A stretch of 64,000 nt of DNA, taken from the NCBI RefSeq assembly GCF_949987535.1, contig NC_080066.1, positions 129,312,335 through 129,376,334 of the forward strand. The letters run 5' to 3'. Of the stretch, positions 9,927 through 22,906 are shown piece after piece. The DNA comes from Balaenoptera acutorostrata (Eukaryota; Chordata; Mammalia; Artiodactyla; Balaenopteridae). How positions within the stretch are numbered: the first letter of the stretch is position 1; the number at the start of each line of letters is the position of its first letter. The position numbers were made by a program, and so were the translations under genes. The notes under the pieces are model-generated. The model saw only the letters and a program-made list of their open reading frames with translations. It did not search any database and was not told the origin of the DNA.

Positions 9927-12865
9927 AGGCCATGGAATCATAATCTAAAGAGTTATTTGATAAAACTTAACTGTAAGAATAACCTGCCACACAGTTTGAG
10001 GGCAAATGATACCACATAACGAAGCAAACTAGAACATTTTACCATTATGGTACTACTTTAGAAGCTTTAGCCTGTTTGGATTTCTAAATTGATATTCTAA
10101 CAGAAGATGATTAAGGAGACTCCTTCAACCATCAGAAAGTACATCTGATAGCACCGCACAATAGACTCTGGCGTTGGACTAGATTACTGAAGTATGGACT
10201 ATGAATGGAAGAGAGCAGAGGTGAAAGCATCATCATTAATCAAGGTGCTTCTTAGATGACTAGTTATTGGACACACAATTCATATGCTCCTTCATTCAGT
10301 TTCATATGAGAAAATATATCTGTCACTTGATAGGGTAAATTAGCATACTAGAAATAAGACAAATTGTGCCCTATATTGAGAACTCATTCCAATAAAACTA
10401 TTTGTGAATTTGTGGATGACTGAAAATATCATTTTAAAAATGATGTATATATGTTGGCTAGGAAAGTATTGTGCTTTCCTATTCTTTACTAAAATTATTT
10501 TGCTAAATAGAAAATATGTTGGATAAGGTCTTATATAATGAAGGCCTCTAAATGGAATATAATGGACTATATTAGGTAGATTGACCTTGATTATGGAACT
10601 GAAACAATTATAAATATTCCAATGACTTCAATGGAACAATAGTGTATTATTTATTTACTGTTGTTCTCCCCTTGATCTCCTAACTGACCAGATTGATGAA
10701 TGGTATACCCTGCAGTCTACAAAATAGCCCTAATGAGCCAGGCCTATAAAAGTTAATCGCATGATTCTCACGTTTTAAAATATCATCCGGAAGGATTACC
10801 CTAATGGTTTGTCTTGAATGAATTTCATCCTTGTTCTTTCTTTGGAGAGTACTAATTGAATTTAAAACTTTCTTTTTCACTTATTATTTGTGGTAATTTC
10901 TATGCTTAGAACATTTGCATATATGTCCAGGAATGTATTCTGTGTTGTCCATCAAGTGAAAACCGTGATGCATTTATGAAGCACTCCAGTCAGAATCCAT
11001 CCCAATATTAAATACAGGATCTAGTCAGCAGTTCCATCTTTGATGGATAGCGTTGTCAAGGCTTTCAATGAATCGGCAATTTTCTACTTGTAAGCAGTTT
11101 TCTAGGAAAGAAGAAAGTATGAGTAAGGCCTTAAATAAGTATATAATTATCAAATTATGTTGTATTCACTACCTTGATTTAATTCGAATAAATGCACACA
11201 ACTTAAAGAACAGGTCTCGGTTGGAATCTATTTCAACATAATTGAAAAATGTCACTTAGGTGATTTCATGTTTATATTTATCATTTTCCATAAATGTTCT
11301 TAAATGCTCCTAAAGAGAGTGGTTAGCAAAAATCCTCAAGCTTTATTCAAGGAATAAATACAAAAGAAACCTTGTTTCATGATTATATTTTTCTATTTAG
11401 TTATTGAATATTAAGTAACTGTTTCATGCTAGACATTTTGCCATGTCCTAGTCTACAATACAAGCTCTCCTTGTTCTCAACCTACCTCTTCATTTTATCC
11501 TATTTCACTTTGCTTTTAGGCAGCCCTCCATCTCGGTCTTCCTTATGTGTTGGTTTTCCTTATGTGATGTCTATGTTTCTCTCTTTTAACTCACCCAACT
11601 CTCCAGAGGTAATTGTATAACACAGTAGATAAGCCTTGAGTTTTGGAGTGATGTACAGCTGGAAAAAATAGGTTATAACTAGGAATTTGAACTTTATCTT
11701 ATGAGCAACAAAAGCATCTTTAGCACAGAAATAAGTTGAGGAAAATGTTACAGTAAGTGTAGTGATGATGGCAAGAGAATGACTGTGCCTAACCACAAAC
11801 ATCCTGCCCTGGACGGATACTTATTCTACTTTGAGAGTGAGATCCAGTCTTCAGAAGAGAATTAATTAAGGGAAGACAGATGAGTAATCTCAAATTTTAA
11901 CTTAGCTGAATTAGAAAAGAGCTTTTCCTGACCTCACATTAAATCAGTTTCTGGGGTTCATAAGCTCCAGGCTTAATTATCTAGGAAAGGACTGATCTTG
12001 TTCTGAAAGCATAATATGTAGTGGGGTGGGAAGGTAGAATTCAAGGGAGGTTGAATAAGCTTAGTGATGCATAGCGATTGTTCTTGTAGCTATCTTGTGA
12101 ATGAATTACACTTTGCCTTCCTCTCACCTTCCCCTTCTAAGGGCAGTTTTTGATCAACATGTAGACTCGTAAGATTTTCAAAATCATTGCATCACTTCAT
12201 TTCAATAGCAGTAGATATTTATTGGACAGCTGTTGCTTTTGCTTGCTTTCCTTATTCTTTTTTGTTTGTTTGTTTGTTTTTTGTGACAGTACCTTGATTT
12301 TCTTTGGAGAACTATTTCCTCTTGTTTAAAATGGTTCTGGTGGAATTAATTATCAAGGTGCCAAGCCTCTATGGCCAAGAGGTGGGCATGGGACCTAAGT
12401 TCAGCCAATCAGGCTTTTCCTGAAATTTGTATATTTAGTGAAGTGACACAAGGAAAGGAAATTATTCTAATCACGGGGCCCTGAAAAAACCCTTCATGTC
12501 CCTGCTCCCTTTATTGCCAGAACTGCCTTGGTACCTGAACTTCCTAAGGTTTGTTCTTTCAGGTTTCCTTTCAGTTCTATGAGTTATTTCATCTATATAC
12601 TTTTATAAAATTATCTAGGTTATAAGTTATCAAGCATTGGTTTTCCTTGATAGCAATCAAATATCACTAATTGATTTTTGTTGGAGATTGTTCAAAACCC
12701 TAAACAAAGCAAAGCAATACATCTCAAATCTTGCCTTTAACAAGGCATCAAACAATTTCTGTTTTCAAAAGAACACTTCTCTTGTAATAAGTACATATGA
12801 TTTTCACATGAAGACATAGTAGATCATTGAGTGAAAAAGACTCAGAGGTTTTCAGCTTGAAAAGC
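9927..12865. other. Non-coding, mostly unique AT-rich DNA
   Basis: No gene or clear repeat seen. A short (TTTG)n run is at about 12260-12283. The stretch 11625-11800 has faint similarity to the ancient repeat at 7295-9380 (GAATTTGAACTTTATCTTATG). The stretch 12330-12580 has the look of an old repeat (CCAATCAGG, GCCAAGAGGTGGGCATGGG), but I cannot place it. Confidence 0.45.
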
Positions 12866-13072
12866 AGTGTAAGGTAGTTAAGAGTGCAACTCTCCAGGTA
12901 TATTGCAGGAGGTAAAATCCTGACCCCACCATTAGCAGCAATATGATCTTGGATAATTTTCTCAGCCTCTAAATTCTTCCATTTCTTCATCTGTAAAATG
13001 GGAAGAAGATAATCCATGCGATGCGCTTAGAACAGCGTCTAGCACATAGTAAGAACTCAATAAATGTTAGCT
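12866..13072 (+). mobile_element. MIR SINE
   Basis: An ancient mammalian-wide SINE in sense orientation. The order is GTAGTTAAGAGTGCA, then CTGACCCCACCATTAGCAG, TTTCTTCATCTGTAAAATGG, GCGCTTAGAACAGCGTCTAG and CACATAGTAAGAACTCAATA with AATGTTAG, which follows the MIR consensus from the tRNA-like head to the L2-like tail. Confidence 0.85.
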
Positions 13073-13179
13073 CCATGCTCAAACTATACTGCTAACTTAT
13101 GTCAACTCTACTTTGAGCTCCTTGTAAGCAGAGACCTTGTTTTAGCCATCTCTATATTCCTACTTCTGAGCCAGATTGT

Positions 13180-13209
13180 GCTTTTTTTTTTTTTTTTTTT
13201 TTTTTTTTA
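13180..13209. repeat. Poly-T tract
   Basis: An uninterrupted run of about 30 T. No attached retroelement is recognised on either side, so it may be an expanded old tail or a simple repeat. Confidence 0.9.
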
Positions 13210-13457
13210 GTATCTACACTACAATGACACATCTGGGGTTTGTTTTTACCTGTGTTGTAGTTGTATTGATAATCACACAGAAACCTGATATCAACTGTAA
13301 CTTTATTGAGAACTTAATTAGAGCCCCAGCCTACTATCCTTCTCCTACAAGGTACCCTGGCTTTAAATGGTTATAAATGTGTGTAATAGTTTTCATTGTT
13401 TTATTTCCTTCTAGTTAATCATATTAGAATACCTCTGTTGAACACTTAAGACTCCAC

Positions 13458-13633
13458 CAATGGTTCTCAACCTCGGCTGCATATTAGAAACACCTGGAGA
13501 GCTTTCAAAAACACTGATTCCAGGTCACTACCCCAGATTAATAAAATCAGACTCCCTGGGGGTGTAACCTAGATATCAGCATTTTTCTCAAGCTTCCAGG
13601 TGATTCTAATGTGCATCCAGAACTAAATCACTG
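13458..13633 (+). mobile_element. MER5A-like hAT (Charlie) non-autonomous transposon
   Basis: A 176-bp element with terminal CAATGGTTCTCAACCTCGG at the left and a degraded inverted end, AGAACTAAATCACTG, at the right. Inside are MER5A phrases such as TTAGAAACACCTGGAGAGC, ATAAAATCAGACTCCCTGG and CCAGGTGATTCTAATGTGC. No clean 8-bp duplication is visible. Confidence 0.82.
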
Positions 13634-14097
13634 TTTCTTGAACTCTGTTAGACCATCCTAGTAAGACACCAATAGATCTGAAAAGTACAGAAGGCTTCTT
13701 TTTCGTATTAAGTGTATATAATTTTAGAACTGAGGAATTTTGGTTAAGTTGCCTGACTATGATTTGCTTGTAACATTAAAGAACGGGGTAATAAAGCTCA
13801 AGAAAAAGGCTGTTTCTTTGTTTCTTTTATTTCTCCCTCCTGATCTTTCATCATCAGATTATAAGAAACTATATTGTTTCATTGAGAAAAGATGGAATTG
13901 GGGGAAGGATACTTGAATATATATATTTTTGGAGTCTCTTAAGAGGCCAGGATCTGTGCATTATCTGATTCCATTTTATAGACTATATAGTGTGTAAAAG
14001 TACAGATTAAGTTCTGCAATCCAAATGATTTATGTCCAAATTTATATTATCTCAAGACCTTTTGGGACATGACTTTTGGTTGGGATCAGAGAGGTGA

Positions 14098-14100
<3 letters not shown>

Positions 14101-14136
<36 letters not shown>
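14101..14136. repeat. (GT)18 microsatellite
   Basis: A pure dinucleotide run followed by TA-rich sequence at 14161-14192. The open frame across it encodes only Cys-Val repeats and is not a gene. Confidence 0.95.
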
Positions 14137-14139
<3 letters not shown>

Positions 14140-14237
14140 CATATGTTTGATTGTTTTTATTATATATATGTATATAATTTATATATATATATAAACTTTG
14201 TGCCTGTTGGCATTATTTTTTCTCTCTTGTGCATATA

Positions 14238-14321
14238 CAGTAGTCCTTTTATCCTTATGTTCCAAGACCTCCAGTGGATGCCTAAAACTGCAGGTATGAA
14301 GTTCAGATATAGATCTGAATC

Positions 14322-14367
<46 letters not shown>

Positions 14368-15083
14368 TTTTACTATACATACATACCTATGATAAAGTTT
14401 AATTTATAAATTAGGCACAGTGAGAGATTAACAAAAAATAATAAAATAGAACAATTATAACAATATACTATAATAAAAGTTATTTGAATGTGGCCGCTCT
14501 CTCTCAAAATATCTTATTGTACAAATTAAATATCTTTTCCATTTTAACTAGGCACTTATCATGCACTCTGGCCATAACTTTTGCAGTTTGAGGTACAACA
14601 GCAAAACTAGTGCAGATTTCTTTTTTCCTTCACAATTTCAGGGACAGAGTATTTGTTTTTAACTGTAGATCTTGGCAGCCTCAGCATAAGATTTTTTTTC
14701 TTATTAAATCAAGAAATTTTACCTTTTCACTTAAAGGATGTACTTTGTGACTTCTCTCTTTGGCATATTTGAATTACCAGTATCAATACTCTAGCACTTA
14801 GGGGCCATTATTAAGTAAAATAAGGATTACTGAACACAGACACTGTGATACCATGACAGTCATCTGATAACGGAAACGGCTACTCAATGACTAAAGGTGG
14901 GATATGCTGGACAAAGAAAGGGATGATTCCCATCTCTGGGTGGGACAGATTGGGACAGCACAAGATTTCATCAGGCTACTCAGAACAGAGTGAAATTTAA
15001 AATGTATGAATTGTTTCTGGAATTTTGCATTTAATATTTTCTGAAATTGCAAAAATCAAAACTGCAGATGAGCAGGGACTACT
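14238..15083 (+). mobile_element. Tigger-family DNA transposon (Tigger7/MER44-like)
   Basis: An old TcMar-Tigger element of about 850 bp. The left end reads CAGTAGTCCTTTTATCC, followed by CAAGACCTCCAGTGGATGCC. The right end, GCAGATGAGCAGGGACTACT, is its imperfect inverted copy. Inside are family phrases such as CTATGATAAAGTTTAATTTA, TTAGGCACAGTGAGAGATTA, GGGGCCATTATTAAGTAAAA, GGCTACTCAATGACTAA and GGGACAGCACAAGATTTCAT. A TA precedes the left end, as expected for the TA target. An (AT)n run has grown within it. The transposase is not readable. Confidence 0.75.
14324..14365. repeat. (AT)21 microsatellite inside the Tigger element
   Basis: A pure AT run of about 42 bp lying between CTGAATCCC and GGTTTTACTATACATACATA of the transposon, so it expanded after the transposon inserted. 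Confidence 0.95.
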
Positions 15084-15245
15084 CCTTTAAGTTTAAAGTC
15101 TGAACCACTTAATAACTTCTCAGACATTTAAAGACTATTGCCTCTCCTTCAACTTTTCCCTTCTCTAGGATAAACATGGGCAGTTTCACACATGCCATGG
15201 TTTCATTAACATTCAGTACGTCCACTGTCTATCCTGTTTAATCAT

Positions 15246-15470
15246 AGTAGCTGATATTGACCACACATCTACTATGTGTCAGGTACCAAATGCTTATTAA
15301 GTATTAAATCATTTAGTTCTCACAGCAACCCTATGAGAGAGTGGCTAAGTTTTTTTTGTTTTGTTTTTATTTTACCAGATGAGGAAACTGATGCCCAGAC
15401 ATGAAAGACATGTTTAGAAATCTGCCCTAAGTCTCAATTACAATTCTGGCAATTCTGTGTCTGCAGTCTC
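15246..15470 (-). mobile_element. MIR SINE, antisense
   Basis: The reverse complement of MIR: GTAGCTGATATTGACC, CATCTACTATGTGTCAGGTA, AAATCATTTAGTTCTCACAG, CAACCCTATGAGAGAG, CCAGATGAGGAAACTGATGC. A short T-rich insertion (about 15350-15370) interrupts it. Confidence 0.85.
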
Positions 15471-17360
15471 AGTCACTACATTATAATTATTTATATCCTA
15501 TGTAGCAATATATGATTGAATAAAAATGCAACCAAGCTACTAATCCATTGGCGAGTGTAGGTGAGAAAAGGGAAATTTTTCTTAAATTAGTTTTAAAAAA
15601 CTTTTCAGTTTTTGGTCTACTACATAAAGCAAGAATTTGTGTAGATCTTTTCCCCCCCTGAACAATCCATGGAACTCTTTGCTACCATTATATATCTTGA
15701 CTATAATGCCTGTGGTTATTAAATAAATATAAAATCTACAAACTGTATTTGGTTTATGATATGACATCATATTCACACAAATTTTAATCCTGTAGAAAAT
15801 GGTTAACTACTTATGTAGCACAAATTCCATTTCAGTCTGGCTTGTGTGTGTGCCATCTTTGACAGGTAATGCATCACGAAGTGACATTTAATATGAGTCC
15901 CCAGTGTTCATCATACCTGCAGGTGAATCTTTTCTTTAATGCCTTAGGTACTCACAGGAAATGAGGCGGGAAAAATATATCAATCCTAGCACATCTGAAG
16001 TAACAGGCAGGGGAAGTCTGTGCTCAGTGGTGCAATGTGTCAGGGAAGAAGCTAAGCCTACCAGAATGAGTGCTGCTGAATTTGGGCAGCTGGCCAATAT
16101 TTAACAGCACCAGAGAAGTGCAATTTTATTTTAATCATCTATTCTTATGTCAAGGCCGAGAGCAGCATTTCCACCAGCTTCTACTTCCCCATCAGTTACG
16201 ATAATATGCACTCCAGAACTCTCGGTGCAGGGAGCTTGAATTTGCATATTAGCAGAGCAGCAAAATATATTTATTCCATTCATCTCTGGAAGGTGGGACA
16301 GAGAGATAATCACGGAAGTGAGGACTAGTTGTTTCCAAGCCTTTCAGTTCTAAAACATACCATCCTAGGCAGATAACATTTGAATCATGATGTCAAAATA
16401 CAGCACAGCAATGCAGTATTTTGGAATCAGCAGCTCAGAGGAGTAGACAAACCATATAGGTGCTTTTTTGCACGAAGTTGACATTTGGATCCATCCTACC
16501 CTCTGAAGATTGGAACACATAGATTTGCCACACACCCAGATGAAATAATTAACAATAACAGCATCTTAAGTAAAATCAGAGCCTGAAACTACCAAATCTA
16601 CTGTTTTGATGGGACTAATCTATCGAGTTTGTTCACAACCCTTTGAGGTTTTTTTTCAATGAATTGTCTAGATTAAATGTTACTTGTACTTTGTACACAC
16701 GCAGCCATAACTAAGGGTGACAAAGAACAACTCCATCTACAACTTATAAAATCATCAGGGAATGAGATCAGATAAAAATAGATTGACATTTTCTTTTGAT
16801 TCCATCTCATCTTTTGCATGATTCCCTGTTCTCCCCACCTTGATGCTCTACAATATATCCCATGCATAGTTCGTATCTTCATCTGAAGTCAGCTTGACCT
16901 TCCTGCTCCAGATTCTCCAGTTCTGATAGAACTTCAAAAATCTTAACCAAGCAATGCCATCTCTCCTTTGATCTCTCCTGAAATTAATAAACTTTACTAT
17001 AATTTAGGGGTGTATAGCTCTTTAATAATACTTCCACTTATCAAAATAAAAATAATTCTTATACTTGTCATCTCCAATTTACATGACGTCTAATTTACTT
17101 ACACTTTTGTTTTAAAGTTTCTTGACCAGTGGCTACTGAAAATCAAGGACTATTAGACCTGATATAAGCCATGATGTCAGTAGTCAAGTCTTCTCTTTGT
17201 TGTTTAAATCTCTATAGTATTCTAGAGAAGTGGTTATCCAGGTTTTCCTGGATGCCTTCAAGTGGGGAGCTTACCATCTCACAAAAGTAATCTATTATAA
17301 TATTAATATTGTTCACTGTATTGTACACATATATGCCTTTTTAAATAATTTGTCAGTTGG
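15471..17360. other. Mostly unique non-coding DNA
   Basis: No gene or repeat recognised. The stretch 15950-16340 stands out by balanced composition and the absence of any repeat signature; it contains an octamer-like ATTTGCAT (16240-16247) and is discussed as a possible conserved element. Confidence 0.45.
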
Positions 17361-17501
17361 TCCTAATTTTCTTCTTTTTTTTAACATCTTTATTGGAGTA
17401 TAATTGCTTTATAATGTTGTGTTAGTTTCTGCTTTATAACAAAGTGAATCAGTTATACATACACATATGTCCCCATATCTCTTCCCTCCTAATTTTCTTC
17501 T
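17361..17501 (-). mobile_element. Short 5'-truncated L1 insertion with target-site duplication
   Basis: Only about 110 bp of the L1 3' end are present, antisense (ACATCTTTATTGGAGTATAA, GTTAGTTTCTGCTTTATAAC, AAAGTGAATCAGTTATACAT, ATATGTCCCCATATCTC). The T-run at its left is the reverse-complement poly(A). Perfect 15-bp flanks TCCTAATTTTCTTCT lie at 17361-17375 and 17487-17501. Confidence 0.93.
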
Positions 17502-17689
17502 ATGATACATAATATTTAAAACTTCATCTACACTGCAACTTTTCAGATATTTGAAAATACCCCCTAATTCTTTCCCTTCTCTGGGATAGACATGACAGAT
17601 TCCATATATAACACAGTTTCATGAATATTTGACATAACCACTATCCTAGTTACTCTTTTCTGAATATGCTCCAATTTTTCCACATGTGT

Positions 17690-18110
17690 CATAGACATGG
17701 AAATGTTCTACTCAGATCCCTCTTCAACCTGCTGCCCAGGTGAGGAGAGTGAGGTCAGAAAACAGCCTCCAGCCATTAATTCCTTCAGGATCAGAGTCAG
17801 GTGCAGAGAAGAGCCTTAACCAAGGCCATGAACTTCCCAGAACAGCTCACATCCTTTGAGTGAGGGAGGCAAAGTCATAAAGGCCCAACATTTCTGTCCA
17901 AAGAGGGATGACTGATGGGCAATGTTTGTCTCAGAACTCCCCACTGGGTTGGCCAAGGCTTTGTCTCACTTTTTTCCTCTGCCCAACACTGCTTCTTCCC
18001 TTCCCCATCCTGCCTTTTCACATATGTTTATCCTTAATAAGCATCTTGTACTTCAAACTTATAGTCTAATTGTCTGCTTCCAGAGAACCTAATCCAAGAC
18101 ACTGTTTCTT
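17690..18110 (+). repeat. Possible old LTR-like repeat
   Basis: A stretch richer in GC than its surroundings, ending in CTTAATAAGCATCTTGTAC and then GCTTCCAGAGAACCTAATCC. That resembles the poly(A)-signal and end region of mammalian LTR-like repeats. No family name or clear boundaries can be given, and it could be another ancient repeat class. Confidence 0.3.
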
Positions 18111-18479
18111 TCTTCCTATATTGCTCTTTCCTCAGACTAATTTAGAATATATTTTGAACCAAGTGCAGACCCTCTATTTATATTAAATGTAATTTTAAAA
18201 ATATTGAACCGCACAATATTAAATCTGTTTGTCGGGATTATAGCAGGTATAATTTTACCCTCCTACATGTTTGCTTCACCCAGGTTTGTCATTTAACAAT
18301 GATTACCACCATTTCTTCAATTTTTTGATAAAATGTTAACCAAGTCATTTTTGTAGATTCACAAGCCTAGATTAACACACATCAATTAATTAGTGTTTAT
18401 TGGTTATGATTATTCAGTTAAGAATCTGTTTTATTCTATTTTTATATAGCTAGAACAGCATTAAAGAACTTATCTCCTA

Positions 18480-21400
18480 ATTTTTAATTACAGTATATAA
18501 CATATATTGAAAGGTACACAAAATCTAAGTCTAAAATTAATGTATAGGCAAACTCATGTATCCACCATGCCAACCATGAAATAAAATATTACCAGCAGCT
18601 CAAAAGCCCTTCAAGCCACTAACTCTACCCTCCTATTTCTTGTAACCTGATAAGAAATTTTAGCCTACCACCAAGGTTTTAAAGATGTTTTCCTTTATTA
18701 TTTTCTAGACACTTTACTGTTTTACCTCTCACATTTAGATAATACAATACTCTTGAAACTGACTTTGGTGTATGGTTTAAGGTAAGGAATTAATGTTCTT
18801 TTTATTATATAGATATGCAATCTATTGAAAAGAGAGTTTGTTCACCACTAATTTGCAGTGCCAACTTCTCTTTTTAGTTTGCTGAGGATTTTGTGGTCTT
18901 AATGTAAATAGTTATTGAATTTTATCATGCTTTTTCTGTTTTAATAAAATAATCATACAGTTTTTCTCCTTTATTTTGTTAATGCGATGAATTCCATTGA
19001 TTTTTTTTTAATGTCAAGCCCACTTTGCATTACTAGAATTAACTCAATTTGTTTATTTAATATTTTCCCTTTTATGTATCACTAAATTTGATTGTTATTT
19101 TTTTCTTTCCACTTTGTGTCCAGATTCTTGAGAAATTTTCATCTGTAATTCTTTTTTGTTTTTCCCCTTGCACTGTTCTTGTCATTTGGTATAAGAGTAA
19201 TGTTGGCTTCATAATAAGACTTGGGATGTATTACCACCTGAAGTTAGGAAATCTAGAGGCTAGAATTTAGCTTCTTGATAGGGAAGTTTACACTATTGCT
19301 TTCCAAACTTTTTACTTTTCTAATGTACACATTTAAAGCTATATTTCACTTTAAGGTCTGGTATAATTATATTTCACAGTTATGGCATGTTTTAATTTCC
19401 ATTTCATGTGGTTCAAATTTTTTTTAATTTCCATTTCAATTTCTTCTCTGATACATGGGTTATTTAGAACCACGTTGCTTAAATTTCAAACATTTTGATA
19501 TTCCTATTGTTGATTTCTAATTTTATTCCTCTGTGGTCAGAGAATACTCGCTAAATGTTTCAAGTCTTTGAGATTTATTGAGATGTCTTTGTGTCCCAGT
19601 ATATGGTCCATTTTGGTAAATGATACATGAATACTTCAGATACATATATATTCTGCAGTTATTGGGTATAAAGCATATATATAACATATGTTAGTTCAGT
19701 TTGTTGAATAGTGTTGATCAAATATTTTATATCCTCATTGATTTTAAGTCTGCTTAATGATTTTATGCCTACTGATTTATTTCAGTTACTGAGAAAGGAG
19801 CGGTAAAATTTTTAACTGTGGTTCTGAATTTATTTCTCTTTTTATTCTGTCAAATTTAGTTTCATATATTTTGAAACCGTTATTTGATGCATACAGACTT
19901 AGAACTATTGTCTTCCTGATGAAGTGACCCTTTTAACTCTTTTATTATCAGAAATATTTCTTTTTGTTTCTATTAATATATCTTATCTTAAACATACTTT
20001 GCCTAATTTAATATAGCTTCAATAATTTTTGTTAGTATTTGCATGATACGGTTTTCCATTCTTTCATGCATTTTATGCCTTTTTATTAAAGTGTATCTCT
20101 TGTAAAGGCACATCTTGGGTTTTATTATTTCATAGTCTATAATCTTTATCTTTTAATTGTAATTTTTTTTTAATTTTTTTAAATTTTTTTTTTAAATTTT
20201 TTTTTAATTGTAATTTTTAGTTTACTTATATTTAATTTCAGTTTGATATGTTTAGGTTAAAGTCTATTGTCTGGGTATTTGTTTTCTATTTCTCCCATCT
20301 GCTCTTCATTCCAACATTCCTCCTTTGTTTCTTTTTCTTCCTGGGTGTAGAATTCTAAGTTGGCAATAATTTGCAGCTTTTCATAAAGAGACCTACCATC
20401 TCTCTTCTTGTTCATCTGTATGTAATGGATCTTTTATCTTTAGCTATATGTACAATTTTCTCCTTGTCTTTGATTTTTACACTTTTATTCTGATGTGTTT
20501 TCTTTGCTTTTACCTTCCTGCATTTGTTCAGTTTTTTGAATATAGTCTTTTAAAATCAGGTTTTGAAAATTATTGACCATTATCACTTAAAAAAAATTTC
20601 TTCTACTCAATTTTTTCCACTCCTTTCTTTCTGAAACTCAAACTATTAATAAGTAAATAAATATGTACAAATAAACATATTTAAAATAAATATAAATATT
20701 TATAAAGAAATAAATATGTATTTCTTTTTCTTTTTTTTTTAAACCTGAGTTAGTATATACTAATCTTGTTTTCATTTGGTATGTTGTTAATTCATCTAAT
20801 GGATTTTTAATTTCATACTTTTTATTTTTTATTTTTATGGCATCTTTTATAATGTTTATTATATATATATATATAATTATCTGTTGAGATTCTCTTTTTA
20901 TTCATTTTGTCCATTTTGTTTTATATATTGTTAATAGTGTTTTTTCAAGTCCCTGTCCATTAATCCCAACATGTGACTAATCCTTGGGTTTGTTTTTACT
21001 ATCTGTTTTTTCCTCTTGACTATCTGTCACATTTCATGAAACTTCTCATGTCTCATAATATTTAATAGTATGCTACTATACAAAATACAGAGATAGAAGT
21101 TGATGCCATTTGTTTCTAGAAAATTTTCTTTTTTATGAAAATACTGTAAAAGGTTTGTACTTCAATCTAATTACTTATTGAGGCCTGTTGGACCTGGGTT
21201 GCAAATCCAGTTTCTTTCAGCCCACTTCTGTTTTCATAAGTCTCATAGGTGAGATCAACTGTATATTTATTGTAGTCTCTCCCTTATGTGGGACATGTTT
21301 TCTTAAGAATTGCAAGACTGTAGAAGAGTACATTGCCTTTATGCCCTAAGGTGCTACTTTTCCTGCTTTCGATTGAGTCTGACCATTCTTTCTTTCTGCC

Positions 21401-21600
21401 TTGTTGAAAGTTTGGCCTATTGGATGTTTGATGTTTGGAGGTTAACTCTTTAGCCTCACATTTCACAGATATTTAAAATATGGAAAACATGTTGAGAGAG
21501 AGACCTGCCATGCACTTCTTATAGGCTTCTACTTCTCCTAGTAGAGTATCTTTGACTATGTCAAGCCTGACAGTCAACCCTTGCCCAGGCTTAGCAAATG
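18480..21600 (-). mobile_element. Ancient L1 (L1M type), antisense, heavily decayed
   Basis: From left to right the sequence follows the reverse complement of an old L1. There are 3'UTR phrases (CTCATGTATCCACCATG at 18552), ORF2 3' part (TTACCTCTCACATTTAG, GTGTATGGTTTAAGGTAAGG), reverse transcriptase region (GCGATGAATTCCATTGATT, AGAGTAATGTTGGCTTC), endonuclease region (CCTCTGTGGTCAGAGAATAC, CCCAGTATATGGTCCATTTT, GTGTATCTCTTGTAAAGGCA), ORF1 region (20380-20900) and 5' region (20920-21600). There is an internal deletion near 18890. No frame survives. Confidence 0.7.
20155..20215. repeat. Low-complexity A/T block with local duplication
   Basis: A T-rich stretch in which TTAATTGTAATTTTT occurs at both ends (20153 and 20205), suggesting a local duplication or slippage within the old L1. 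Confidence 0.6.
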
Positions 21601-22249
21601 CTTTCAAGGAAGAAACTGGCTGGTGATTTCCACTTGCCCAGGAAGGGCTCTTCCCTCTCTGGGGTTACATTTTATTCAGTTATCTTGATTTATAGGACTC
21701 TCATGTCTTTAAATTTTATTTTTTTAACTTATCTTTCCTGGTTGTTACAGTGAAAGCAATGGTGTGTTGCTTCCTGTTGTAAGCATAAGTGCCATCAATC
21801 ACAGTAGTTCAAAAAGCCACAGCCCTTCATTATAGGCACCTGCCTCAGCACAGCTTTTAACTCAGGGAACAACATGTAATGTATTATTTTGCAGGTAGAC
21901 AGAACACAAAGGAGTTACCCTACATTTTTAAAGGGTATTTATCTGAATATACATTTCTAAGTTAGTAGTTTCTTTTTTCTTTTTTTATAGAACTTTAAAA
22001 AAGTTTATTCCAATTTTTTCTGTCTACCTTTGTGTGTGCTAAGAAGCCAACTGAGGGTGTCATATTGCTCCTTTGAAAGTAATGTGTCTTTTTCCATTGG
22101 CTGCCTTTAAAGTGTTCTCTTTGCCTTTGTTTTTCTACATTTTTTTACTATGTTGTGCTTAGGTATAGTTGCCTTTCTATTTACGTTGTCTACGGTTGAT
22201 GAGTTTCTTGAATTTCCAACTAGATGTTTGTTTAGGGAGCACTGAGACC
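21601..22249. other. Non-coding, no feature recognised
   Basis: No gene seen. The left part may still be 5'UTR of the ancient L1, but the match is too weak to call. Confidence 0.4.
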
Positions 22250-22614
22250 ATCCCATATTTGGTGCTTTGTTCAAAGCACTCACAAGATTCAACATAGAGT
22301 TGTACTTATGAGTAAGATTTATTATAGTTACACAGTAAGGATGAATAGCTGAATCAGTAAGGGGAAAATGCACCTAAGGCAAAATTTGGAGAAACTAAGG
22401 CACATGTTTCCAATGCTCTGCTCTCTCTCTCCCAGCCCAGGAGGGTCACACTGAGTGTGCTCCTTTCTCCAGCAGTGAAAATGCAGCAGCATGTATGCAA
22501 TGTTTCTGTCCAGGGAAACCTGTCTGAGATTACAATTTTAAGGTTTTAACTGGGGGATAGGCACTCTCTGACGAAAACTCCAGACTTTCAGAAGGAAAGC
22601 ATGTGTTCACCATA
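22250..22614 (-). repeat. Probable old LTR fragment, antisense
   Basis: The sequence contains GATTTATTATAGTTACACAG (reverse complement of an AATAAA-type signal), GGGGAAAATGCACCTAAGGC, CTCTCCCAGCCCAGGAGGG and GTCCAGGGAAACCTG, in an order I recall from an old ERVL-type LTR. Ends are not sharp; the right part is cut by the L1 tail at 22622. Confidence 0.4.
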
Positions 22615-22906
22615 AATCACATTGTTTTTTAATTTTATTGCAGTATAGTTTATTTACAGTGTTGTGTTAATTTCTGCTGTACAGCAAAGTGATTCAGTTA
22701 TACATATATGTATATCCTTTTTCATATTCTTTTCCATTTTGGTTTATCACAGGATATTGAATATAGTTCCCTGTGCTATATAGTAGAACCTTGTTGTTTA
22801 TCCATCCTATATATAATAGTTTGCATCTGCTAATCCCAAACTCCCAGTCTTCTCCCCAATCTCCGCCCCCATCAACTACAAGTCTGTTCTCTATATCTCA
22901 ATCACA
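22615..22906 (-). mobile_element. 5'-truncated L1 3' end, antisense
   Basis: The L1 3'UTR in reverse: TTTTATTGCAGTATAGTTTA, GTTAATTTCTGCTGTACAGC, AAAGTGATTCAGTTATACAT, TATAGTTCCCTGTGCTATAT, CCTTGTTGTTTATCCATCC. A short possible duplication, AATCACA, flanks it (22615-22621 and 22900-22906). Confidence 0.85.

Noticed and set aside
14101..14409. 102-codon frame beginning with Cys-Val repeats
   Set aside because: Produced by the (GT)n and (AT)n microsatellites and a Tigger transposon; not a gene. The same applies to frames at 26187-26405 and 35505-35877.
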